A stretch of DNA of 20,466 bases from a virus, in the IMG/VR virus record IMGVR_UViG_3300029319_003685, positions 1 to 20,466 of that record. One strand, written 5' to 3'. The notes beneath the pieces were generated by a model that made no database searches, was not told the DNA's origin, and worked only from the letters and a program-made list of their open reading frames with translations. Of this stretch, positions 6,236 through 12,494 are shown in pieces. Made by a program: the position numbers and the translations under genes. Numbering within the stretch: position 1 is the stretch's first letter; each line of letters begins with the position of its first letter.

Positions 6236-6890
6236 TAATGAAATATTCATAGATCAATCTGGTGCTACATCTAATCTTGATATAGAACAAGTCGGCGGCG
6301 GCGGTAACATCATAGGTGGTGCAGATGCAGAAGCAGGCTCTATGACGGCACTAGATTTAGATGGTACAAGTATGACCTTAGATGTATTACAAAAAGGTGC
6401 ATCTAATAAATTCTTAGGTGATATCTGGGCAGACACTTATACAGGTTACTTTTCTTTTATAGGAGACAGTAATACTTTTAACATGTCTACAGACGAAACA
6501 AATGCTACAGGTGCAGATGGTTCTAATGTAAATGTTCAGTTCACAGGCAACACAAACACAGCAACTTTGAATCACGCTATGACAGCTCTTGCTGCAAACT
6601 TGGATTTAGATTGGATAGTCCAAGGTTCAGGTAACACTATAACTTCTAATATTGATGTTGATGGTGCTACTAACTACATGGACATAGATGGTGATGATAA
6701 TACTGTTACTTATGATGGTGACGGCTATGCAGGTGGTTACTTCTACCTAGACCATACAGGAAGTACGAGGACTTTTAATATAGACCAAGAATCTACACAA
6801 GATAATGACTGGCTCAAGATTACGTCTGTTGGCTCTAATGGCACAGTATGTGTTACTCAGTCAGACTCAGGTAATTCATTCGTCTGTTGA
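6150..6890 (+). CDS. Secreted curlin-like repeat protein (candidate fibre subunit)
   Basis: The 246-residue product has a signal peptide (hydrophobic core about 11-26, probable cleavage after Ala27, LLYA/ADNE). The mature part is rich in Asn, Gly, Asp, Thr and Ser and has curlin-type strand repeats: IDQSGATSNLDIEQVG (34-49), LDVLQKGASNKF (77-88), VQFTGNTNTATL (129-140), WIVQGSGNTITS (155-166), MDIDGDDNTVTY (177-188) and LDHTGSTRTFNIDQES (200-215). Spacing is less regular than in CsgA and there are many Asp residues. Two Cys residues (234 and 246) close the protein, unusual for a curlin. By position it is the likely CsgG substrate, but amyloid formation is inference. A start at 6171 is possible. 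Its 3' 86 nt also encode the N-terminus of the FecR protein. Confidence 0.72.
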   Translation: MKKAIGNMKKLTLMSLVAMMNVSLLYAADNEIFIDQSGATSNLDIEQVGGGGNIIGGADAEAGSMTALDLDGTSMTLDVLQKGASNKFLGDIWADTYTGYFSFIGDSNTFNMSTDETNATGADGSNVNVQFTGNTNTATLNHAMTALAANLDLDWIVQGSGNTITSNIDVDGATNYMDIDGDDNTVTYDGDGYAGGYFYLDHTGSTRTFNIDQESTQDNDWLKITSVGSNGTVCVTQSDSGNSFVC

Positions 6891-7920
6891 TATAGGGTCT
6901 ATATCTGAGCTCAGAGGCAACGCACAAGTCTTAAGAGACAAGCCTTATGGCGCTGAACTAGAGTTCAACATACAACAAATGGACGATGTTCGTACAGAGG
7001 CGGGCAGAGTTGCTATAACATTTGAAGATGATTCTACAGTTAAATTAACTGAACATTCTAAACTGGTCATAGATGAGTATATCTATGACCCTGACCCTTC
7101 TAAATCAAAAATGGCCTTGAAGTTTGCTAGTGGCACAGCAAGGTTTATCACAGGCAAATTCAACAACAAAAGTAACATATCTATACGTACGCCTACAGCA
7201 GATATAGCTATTCGTGGAACTGATTTTACTTGTACCGTAGATGAGCTTGGCAGGTCATTAGTTATACTATTACCAGATGAAAACGGTATATCTAGTGGCG
7301 AGATCCTCGTATCAACAGCATCTGGTAGTGTTACGTTAAACAAACCTTACCAGGCAACAACTGTATCTGTATACGAAAGCAATCCAACAGCTCCTGTTGA
7401 GTTAGATATTACGCTAGATTTAATAGATAACATGCTAATCGTAAATCCTCCAGAAGAAACCGAACAACAGTTAGAAGAAGCACGGTCAAAGACTACAGTA
7501 GACTATTTAGACTTTGAAGATTTAGATATTGATTATCTAGCAGAAGATTTTCTAGAAACAGAAGAAGACCTAGAGTTTACTGAACTCGATGTTGATATGC
7601 TTGCTACAAACTTCTTAGAAGATCTACTAAATGTTATTGATGCACTTGCTATAGATAAAGAAGAAGACCAGCTCAAGCAGGGTGGTGTAGGCATCCGTAT
7701 AGTAGGCACAGAGATAGGACAAGATAAAGATACGCAGATAACTACAATAGTATCTGGGCAGAATATAAGTTTGACTAGGACTGTAAATCAAAGTGCTAAG
7801 GTAAATCTAGACGGCTCTGGTAGCTACACAATAGTATTTATACAAGATGGTGTAGCTAATACAGTTAAGGTTAATGGTGGTTCTTCAACTACAATAACAA
7901 TTAAGCAAGGGACAGGATGA
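6805..7920 (+). CDS. Secreted FecR-domain protein with acidic linker and curlin-like C-terminus
   Basis: The 371-residue product starts at the first ATG after the frame's upstream stop. Residues 1-28 resemble a weak signal peptide (RLRLLALMAQYVLL core). A FecR domain follows (about 29-145), with GSISELRGNAQVLR, VRTEAGRVAITFEDDSTVKL and the closing TPTADIAIRGTDFT. Next are a beta region, an extremely acidic segment (about 215-290, many Asp/Glu-Leu pairs) and a beta-rich C-terminus (295-371). There, VFIQDGVANTVKV and TITIKQGTG resemble curlin strand-turn units. No sigma factor gene is nearby, so a FecI/FecR iron-signalling role is unlikely; FecR domains also occur in envelope proteins next to CHASE2 cyclases. 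It overlaps the curlin gene by 86 nt and the cyclase gene by 4 nt (ATGA). Confidence 0.8.
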   Translation: MTGSRLRLLALMAQYVLLSQTQVIHSSVDIGSISELRGNAQVLRDKPYGAELEFNIQQMDDVRTEAGRVAITFEDDSTVKLTEHSKLVIDEYIYDPDPSKSKMALKFASGTARFITGKFNNKSNISIRTPTADIAIRGTDFTCTVDELGRSLVILLPDENGISSGEILVSTASGSVTLNKPYQATTVSVYESNPTAPVELDITLDLIDNMLIVNPPEETEQQLEEARSKTTVDYLDFEDLDIDYLAEDFLETEEDLEFTELDVDMLATNFLEDLLNVIDALAIDKEEDQLKQGGVGIRIVGTEIGQDKDTQITTIVSGQNISLTRTVNQSAKVNLDGSGSYTIVFIQDGVANTVKVNGGSSTTITIKQGTG

Positions 7921-9656
7921 AAAAATTACAGTTTGGGGTTTTATTAATATTACTTAGCTTGCCTTTAGTTTATTCAATACCTTTACTAGAAGTAATCAAA
8001 CTAAAAACTTTTGATGCTTTAGTGCCTGAGCAATCTCCATCAGACTACTTTACGATATTAAATATCACAGAAGAAGATATAGCTAATGAGGGTGGGTATC
8101 CTTTATCACGTCAGACTCTTGCACAAATACATATAAATCTTTTGCGTAGAGGCGCTATAGGCGTTGGGTGGGTTATGGCTTTTCCGCAACCTGACAGATT
8201 TGGTGGTGACTTTGAGTTTTCTGAGGCACTCTCCTTCTCTCCAAGCGTACTTGCTATGTTTGAAAACAACACGAACGAATATCCTGCAACCACGGGCACA
8301 GTGATACTCGGTGACGGAACAGGTGGCATCCCGGCAGAAGGTGTAATACAAAACATAGAAGTGTTGAAACAAAACGCTAGCCAAGGGATTGCAGTCGCTA
8401 GAACCGATATTGATAATCTAGTTCGTAGGTTGCCTTTACTCATGCGTACTCCTGATGGATGGGTGCCTGCATACGGTACAGAAGTTCTTAAAATTTTAGC
8501 GGGTGCAGACACTTATGTCATAAGATCTAGTGATGATGTAATACAAGAAATACGTGTTAAAGGGCTTCCACCAGTTAAAACAGACAATTTAGGGCGTAAG
8601 TGGATAAGTTTCGTGAATACCTCACAAACTAATCTTGGTGAGATGGATGTAGAAAACAAGTTTGTTTTTGTAGGATTTACTGCAAAAGGCATATCTCCGC
8701 AAATAGCTACGCCTGTGGGTTTGTTAGAGCCACATAAAATACAAGCAGCTCTTGCAGAATCTATACTCATACAAGATAGTCCTTACATACCAGACTACTC
8801 TTTTGCGGTAGAGTTTTTAATTTTTATAGTTGGAGTAGTGCTTATTTGGGTCTGCTTACACGTTTTTGGAATTACACTAGGGCTTGTAAGCGCTATATCT
8901 ATATTATTACTTACAGCAGGTTACGGATTCTACACAATCAGTAATGCAGTTCTCGTAGATGTAACTTGGGCTCTTATTTCACAGTTTATAACAGCTACAG
9001 TAGCTTTTTACTTACGTTTCAGAGAACAGTACAAGCTACGACAACAGATCAAAAAGCAGTTTGAACACTATTTAGACCCTAGACAAGTAAAAGCTTTACA
9101 GAAAGACCCAAGCCTACTGAAGTTAGGTGGAGAAAAAAGAGTTTGCACGTATCTATTTACAGATGTACGTGGGTTTACTGCAATGAGTGAGAACATGGAT
9201 CCCGAACGTGTGACTCAAATTATGAATAGAGCACTTACTATACAGTCAGATGCAGTTAAGAAATACGGCGGAATGGTAGATAAGTACATAGGGGACGCAA
9301 TGATGGCTATATTTAACGCACCTCTTGACTTACAAGACCATGAAAAAGCAGCAGTGCTTTGTGCGCAAGAAATACAAAAAGAATTTAGAGAATCAGACAT
9401 TGGAGTTTCAATCGGAATCGGCTTGAATACAGGTGAAGCGGTTATAGGCAACCTAGGTTCGTCTACCAGGTTCGATTACACAGCTATTGGTTCTGCTGTA
9501 AACATTGCAGCCAGATGTGAATCAAGTTGTAAAGCTGTAGGTGTTGATTTAATAATTGCAGAACCCACAGCTATAGCTTCTGGTATGACCTTAAAAGTCT
9601 TAGAACCTATAGAAGCGAAAGGTATTACAGAACCTTTGAAAATCTACACTTTATAG
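7917..9656 (+). CDS. CHASE2-domain class III adenylate cyclase (membrane sensor)
   Basis: The 579-residue protein has an N-terminal membrane anchor (about 5-20), a periplasmic CHASE2 sensor domain (about 21-290), three closely spaced transmembrane segments (about 297-366), a linker helix and a C-terminal class III nucleotidyl cyclase domain (about 405-579). The catalytic set appears complete: metal-binding Asp416 (FTDVRGFT) and Asp460 (KYIGDAMMAIF), adenine-selecting Lys456 and Asp520 (FDYTAIG), and transition-state residues Asn529 and Arg533 (AVNIAARCE). Lys plus Asp at the base-selecting positions points to ATP as substrate and cAMP as product. It is the last gene of the curli cassette. The pairing with a FecR-domain protein is known from bacterial genomes and suggests envelope sensing. 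Confidence 0.92.
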   Translation: MKKLQFGVLLILLSLPLVYSIPLLEVIKLKTFDALVPEQSPSDYFTILNITEEDIANEGGYPLSRQTLAQIHINLLRRGAIGVGWVMAFPQPDRFGGDFEFSEALSFSPSVLAMFENNTNEYPATTGTVILGDGTGGIPAEGVIQNIEVLKQNASQGIAVARTDIDNLVRRLPLLMRTPDGWVPAYGTEVLKILAGADTYVIRSSDDVIQEIRVKGLPPVKTDNLGRKWISFVNTSQTNLGEMDVENKFVFVGFTAKGISPQIATPVGLLEPHKIQAALAESILIQDSPYIPDYSFAVEFLIFIVGVVLIWVCLHVFGITLGLVSAISILLLTAGYGFYTISNAVLVDVTWALISQFITATVAFYLRFREQYKLRQQIKKQFEHYLDPRQVKALQKDPSLLKLGGEKRVCTYLFTDVRGFTAMSENMDPERVTQIMNRALTIQSDAVKKYGGMVDKYIGDAMMAIFNAPLDLQDHEKAAVLCAQEIQKEFRESDIGVSIGIGLNTGEAVIGNLGSSTRFDYTAIGSAVNIAARCESSCKAVGVDLIIAEPTAIASGMTLKVLEPIEAKGITEPLKIYTL

Positions 9657-9663
9657 GTAAAAT
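9636..9663 (+). promoter_or_regulatory. Candidate sigma70-type promoter for the small basic gene block
   Basis: TTGAAA (9636-9641) is followed after 16 nt by TAAAAT (9658-9663); each differs from the consensus -35 and -10 hexamers at one position. It lies at the end of the cyclase gene and precedes the only real gap in this stretch (9657-9688). It would start transcription of the gene at 9689, which has its own ribosome site (AGGAG, then TAAACT and ATG). Confidence 0.5.
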
Positions 9664-9688
9664 AAAAAGACCACTACAGGAGTAAACT

Positions 9689-9880
9689 ATGGCAGGAAGA
9701 ATAAAAACAGGCCCTAAAATGGGAATGGCAGGCGACATGGAAGTAGCAGAGTACCAAATGAAGCCAAATGTGCCTAACAGTGCTAATGACATGATGAGAG
9801 ATCCTCTACAAGTTAGAAGGCAACTAGGCATGATGCCTATGTTAGGAGAACCTATGACCACGTATAAAGACGATTACTAA
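9689..9880 (+). CDS. Small Met-rich phage protein of unknown function (63 aa)
   Basis: The gene starts with ATG after a good ribosome binding site (AGGAG, 6 nt spacing). The 63-residue product is rich in Met, Gly and Pro (MAGRIKTGPKMGMAG, later RRQLGMMPMLGEP) and ends MTTYKDDY. No membrane span or catalytic motif is visible. I do not recognise a named family, but Met/Gly-rich proteins of this size occur beside basic peptides in uncultured marine phages. Its TAA overlaps the next ATG (TAATG), so it opens a co-translated block of six small genes. Confidence 0.65.
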   Translation: MAGRIKTGPKMGMAGDMEVAEYQMKPNVPNSANDMMRDPLQVRRQLGMMPMLGEPMTTYKDDY

Positions 9881-10071
9881 TGGCTAGAATGAAGAAAAAG
9901 CCTTCTATGAAGGTAAAGAAAAAAAGTCTAACTAAACGTCAAGATGCGGCTATGAAACGCCATTCAAAACATCATACGGCTGCACACATGAAATATATGA
10001 AACGTCGTATGCTGATGGGCGACAACTTTAGAACTGCACACAAGAAAGCGCAGAAACAAGTTGGCAAGTAG
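9880..10071 (+). CDS. Small Lys/His/Met-rich phage protein (63 aa)
   Basis: The product is 63 residues long, strongly basic and presumably helical. The pattern KRQDAAMKRHSKHHTAAHMK, then RRMLMGDNFRTAHKKAQKQVGK (HSxHHTxxHM followed by GxxFxxAHxxAxxxVGK) is one I know from many small marine-phage proteins, without an assigned function. The charge would suit nucleic-acid or virion-interior association, but this is speculation. It is coupled upstream by TAATG; the next ATG begins 1 nt after its stop. Confidence 0.7.
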   Translation: MARMKKKPSMKVKKKSLTKRQDAAMKRHSKHHTAAHMKYMKRRMLMGDNFRTAHKKAQKQVGK

Positions 10072-10072
10072 T

Positions 10073-10324
10073 ATGGCTCGTAACTACCGTGCTGAGTATG
10101 ATAATTATCAAGGCAGTAAAAAACAACTGAAAAGAAGAGCTGGACGTAACAAAGCTAGGCGTATGATGATTAGATTAGGTAAAGCTAAAAAAGGCGATGG
10201 TAAAGATGCTCATCATAAAGACGGAAACCCTTTAAATAGCACACCAAAAAATATTAGAATGGAATCTAAGAAGTCCAATAGGTCTTTCCCAAGAACAAAA
10301 ACAGCTCGTAAAAAAAGGAGATAA
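10073..10324 (+). CDS. Small HNH-like basic protein (83 aa)
   Basis: I start at the ATG at 10073, 1 nt after the previous stop; a TTG at 10061 lies inside the preceding gene and has nothing to recommend it. The N-terminal half is basic (KKQLKRRAGRNKARRMMIRL). The C-terminal half has GDGKDAHHKDGNPLNSTPKN (about 44-63), then IRMESKKSNRSF, which fits the HH..G(N/D)PLNN..NL core of minimal HNH-type proteins. Whether it cleaves DNA or is a degenerate structural relative cannot be told. Similar small proteins are widespread in phages. Confidence 0.7.
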   Translation: MARNYRAEYDNYQGSKKQLKRRAGRNKARRMMIRLGKAKKGDGKDAHHKDGNPLNSTPKNIRMESKKSNRSFPRTKTARKKRR

Positions 10325-10325
10325 T

Positions 10326-10517
10326 ATGGCTACAAGAACTGCAAAAAAGAAATCAGCTAGAAAAACTAAAAAGAAAAGTGGGGCTAAACCTACTAATCCA
10401 GCTTTGTATGCAAGAGTAAAAGCTGAAGCTAAACGAAAGTTTAAGGTCTATCCCTCAGCATATGCCAATGGGTGGTTAGTTCGTACATATAAGAAAAGAG
10501 GTGGAGGCTATAGGTAA
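10326..10517 (+). CDS. Small conserved basic phage protein (KVYPSAYANGW family)
   Basis: The 63-residue product has a Lys-rich, likely disordered N-terminal third and a conserved C-terminal part: NPALYARVKAEAKRKFKVYP followed by SAYANGWLVRTYKKRGGGYR. This motif is frequent in small proteins of marine phages and some large eukaryotic viruses, with no function known to me. About one third of residues are Lys or Arg. The ribosome site is AAGGAG, 4 nt before the ATG. Confidence 0.75.
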   Translation: MATRTAKKKSARKTKKKSGAKPTNPALYARVKAEAKRKFKVYPSAYANGWLVRTYKKRGGGYR

Positions 10518-10520
10518 AAA

Positions 10521-10817
10521 GTGAAAAGGAAAAAAAGAGACCCTAAAGTAGGCACAGGTAAAAAACCTAAAGGGTCTGGTCGTAGATTGTATACAGACGA
10601 AAATCCTAAAGATACTGTCCGTATAAAATTTGCTACTACTGCTGATGCTAGGGCAACAGTTGCTAAAGTTAAAAAAATTAAAAAACCTTTTGCTAGAAAA
10701 ATACAGATATTAACTGTAGGAGAACAAAGAGCTAAAGTTATGGGTAAAAAACAAGTTGCAAGTATTTTTAAAAAAGGAAAAGAAAGCATAAGAAAAGCGA
10801 GGAAAAAAAGTGGCTAA
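10521..10817 (+). CDS. Small basic phage protein, TPADARATVAKV-like family (GTG start)
   Basis: The gene starts with GTG at 10521, 3 nt after the preceding stop. The 98-residue product contains NPKDTVRIKFATTADARATV, then AKVKKIKKPFARKIQILTVG and EQRAKVMGKKQVASIFKKGK, and is very basic. I know this sequence pattern as a companion of the preceding small protein in marine phage genomes, but no biochemical role. The pattern of short strands and helices suggests a compact fold, unlike the neighbouring disordered peptides. Its end overlaps the next gene by 8 nt. Confidence 0.72.
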   Translation: MKRKKRDPKVGTGKKPKGSGRRLYTDENPKDTVRIKFATTADARATVAKVKKIKKPFARKIQILTVGEQRAKVMGKKQVASIFKKGKESIRKARKKSG

Positions 10818-11115
10818 ACCTACTGGCGGATTAACTGCGTGGTTTGGGAAAGGCCCCAAAGGAGATTGGGTTGATATAGGTGCGCCTAAGAAAAAAGGAA
10901 AGTTCCAACCATGTGGTAGAAAATCTGCTAAAGGTAAGAGTAAAAGAAAATACCCTAAGTGTGTGCCAAGAGCAAAAGCGAAAAGAATGACAGCAGCTCA
11001 ACGAAAGAGTGCTGTTAGAAGAAAACGCGCAGCAGGTAATCCTGGAGGAAAACCTAGAAACGTGCGTACAATTGTTAAGAAGAGAAAAACTACACGTAAG
11101 CGCAGAAAAAAATAA
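10810..11115 (+). CDS. DUF5872-like basic protein (GTG start)
   Basis: The 101-residue product begins MAKPTGGLTAWFGKGPKGDW, then VDIGAPKKKGKFQPCGRKSA, and continues KRKYPKCVPRAKAKRMTAAQ and RKSAVRRKRAAGNPG. The WVD..., CGRK, YPKC and MTxxQRxSAVRRKR elements fit what I recall of DUF5872, found in phages and large DNA viruses; this name is from memory. The two Cys residues in CGRK and YPKC may bind a metal or pair. The C-terminus is a Lys/Arg tail. Its stop abuts the convergent - strand gene with no base between. Confidence 0.7.
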   Translation: MAKPTGGLTAWFGKGPKGDWVDIGAPKKKGKFQPCGRKSAKGKSKRKYPKCVPRAKAKRMTAAQRKSAVRRKRAAGNPGGKPRNVRTIVKKRKTTRKRRKK

Positions 11116-11313
11116 CTATTGGTTTCTTACTTGTTTTATAAGTTTAGCTAAGTACCACTCAGCTTTATGTAGGTCTTCGATCCCGTTTTTTTCTTTATAC
11201 CTTGTGACATACTTAATTATGTTGCCCTCTAGGTATCCTAAATCATGAGCAAGTATGTAATCTGTAGTCTCGATTGATTTGTTGTAATAAGGTGGATTAA
11301 TTTTATCCGACAT
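11116..11313 (-). CDS. DUF3310 phage protein
   Basis: I choose the ATG at 11313 because an AGGAGG sits 5 nt before it; an upstream in-frame start at 11337 would add eight residues with no site. The 65-residue product begins MSDKINPPYYNKSIETTDYI and contains DLGYLEGNIIKYVTRYKEKN, then GIEDLHKAEWYLAKLI. This is the typical DUF3310 signature, common in phage replication regions, where it is sometimes annotated as a nucleotide-kinase-like protein on weak grounds. It is the last gene of the leftward operon and its ribosome site lies in the 3' end of the upstream nuclease gene. Confidence 0.85.
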   Translation of the reverse strand: MSDKINPPYYNKSIETTDYILAHDLGYLEGNIIKYVTRYKEKNGIEDLHKAEWYLAKLIKQVRNQ

Positions 11314-11314
11314 T

Positions 11315-11770
11315 CTAACCTCCTGTTGTAAGCACACTAGTTAATTTGTCTATATATTCATTGAAACTAAGTGCTTGTTCTAAAAATTCTTTAACTGTGA
11401 AAAATGTTTTGTCTATATCCTGTGTCATTACAATTTTATCTGCAGCTCCTACTACTACGTAAGCAGGCACACTGTGGCTTATAGCTCTTTTTAACCATTC
11501 TTTTTGTTGTGTAGAAGTATTGATTGAGATTTTAGAAGTTGATTTCACAGGTATCTTTCTATGGTATTTGTATTCTACAAACATACAGCCTGCTAGGCCG
11601 CTGTAGTATACGTCAGGCACGCCTCCGTGGTATGCATCATTGATTTTCCAACGATATATTTCTTTGGAGAGCGCTTTGTGGATCTTTGCTATAAATGTTT
11701 TCTCGATCACCGAGCCAAGTATAGCATATAGGAGAGTGCATACATGGTGCGACAGTATGTGACGCACCAT
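11315..11770 (-). CDS. PD-(D/E)XK (VRR-NUC/resolvase-like) nuclease
   Basis: Starting at the ATG at 11770 gives 151 residues; an in-frame GTG at 11710 (VIEKTF) is a realistic alternative because homologous phage nucleases usually begin near that Glu. The core reads IEKTFIAKIHKAL (Glu23), then HGGVPDVYYSG (Asp53), MFVEYKYH (Glu66, Lys68) and QQKEWLKR, which matches the E...PD...ExK active site of PD-(D/E)XK nucleases. In a phage replication operon this suggests a Holliday-junction resolvase or flap/recombination endonuclease. The N-terminal 20 residues look non-conserved. No good ribosome site is seen for either start. Confidence 0.75.
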   Translation of the reverse strand: MVRHILSHHVCTLLYAILGSVIEKTFIAKIHKALSKEIYRWKINDAYHGGVPDVYYSGLAGCMFVEYKYHRKIPVKSTSKISINTSTQQKEWLKRAISHSVPAYVVVGAADKIVMTQDIDKTFFTVKEFLEQALSFNEYIDKLTSVLTTGG

Positions 11771-11787
11771 GTAATACAAACATAATA

Positions 11788-12462
11788 TTAAGCTGAAGCT
11801 TTAGGTAAGGCTTCATAGACTGACTTAGCAAAGTCGTAGTGGTCTTTGTTGACCCACCCTTGGTTTTCAACTGAAATATTATAGAACGCTTTACCCGTTC
11901 TGTTTTCGGTACGAGCAGAAGACATCGTCCATACAGACGCGAATCTATCTCCACCTAAACGCATTATTTGAGTGTTCCATTCTCTACTTACACGAAGCTT
12001 TGAACTTGCACAATCAAATATAAAAGGTGTTGTATCTAACTCACCTGTTTTTTCATCGATTCTAATCAATGTATGCGAGTGAGTTTGAGTGATATCATAA
12101 TCCTCAAGGTTGTTGCCTTCTGCAGTTAATGCATCCATTGCATCAGCTTGAGAATTAAAGGTACCAAATAAACCACCACCTTTTTCACGTTTTTTCCAAA
12201 CAACGTATTCGTCTCTAAAGTAAACGTTTATAACCGTTAGTTTATTTCCATATACTTCGTTTGTTACAGTGTTAAAGAAATCACCAACTTTGGCTCCTTC
12301 TAAATAATCACTGTGTTCTGGATCAACCTCGTTGTTAGCACTTTGCAGTTGCTTTACACGAGGAGTTTGCAGATGGTCTGCAGTAATACCTTCATTACCA
12401 AGACCAGTGCCCTTTTTTATGTGAGCGGGCATCTCACTTGCTTTTATAGCTATATCGTTCAT
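11788..12462 (-). CDS. Phage replication-module protein, possible ssDNA-binding protein
   Basis: The 224-residue product starts after AAGGAG at 8 nt spacing. It has ITADHLQTPRVKQLQSANNE, then GAKVGDFFNTVTNEVYGNKL, FRDEYVVWKKREKGGGLFGT and FDCASSKLRVSREWNTQIMR. The TPRxKxLQ..., GDFxNTxTxEVxG and YVxWxxR pattern is a widespread phage family found beside recombinases, nucleases and helicases, and it is often tentatively called single-stranded DNA-binding. No catalytic motif is visible. The ssDNA-binding role is inferred from fold type and neighbourhood. Confidence 0.6.
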   Translation of the reverse strand: MNDIAIKASEMPAHIKKGTGLGNEGITADHLQTPRVKQLQSANNEVDPEHSDYLEGAKVGDFFNTVTNEVYGNKLTVINVYFRDEYVVWKKREKGGGLFGTFNSQADAMDALTAEGNNLEDYDITQTHSHTLIRIDEKTGELDTTPFIFDCASSKLRVSREWNTQIMRLGGDRFASVWTMSSARTENRTGKAFYNISVENQGWVNKDHYDFAKSVYEALPKASA

Positions 12463-12494
12463 CGTACGTACTCCTTTTTTCTTTGATATAGTTA

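Noticed and set aside
6805-7920. FecR protein as part of an iron-siderophore sigma factor system
   Set aside because: No ECF sigma factor or TonB receptor gene is nearby, the protein has no cytoplasmic N-terminal anti-sigma region, and FecR domains occur in many envelope proteins.
8111-8512. 133-codon open frame on the - strand within the cyclase gene
   Set aside because: It lies fully inside a well-supported gene, has no ribosome site and resembles no family.
10061-10072. TTG start for the HNH-like gene
   Set aside because: It would overlap the previous gene and add four non-conserved residues; the ATG at 10073 fits the spacing of the array.
11096-11130. Terminator hairpin at the convergent junction (GTAAG/CTTAC)
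   Set aside because: The stem is only 5 bp with a 25-nt loop, too weak to call.
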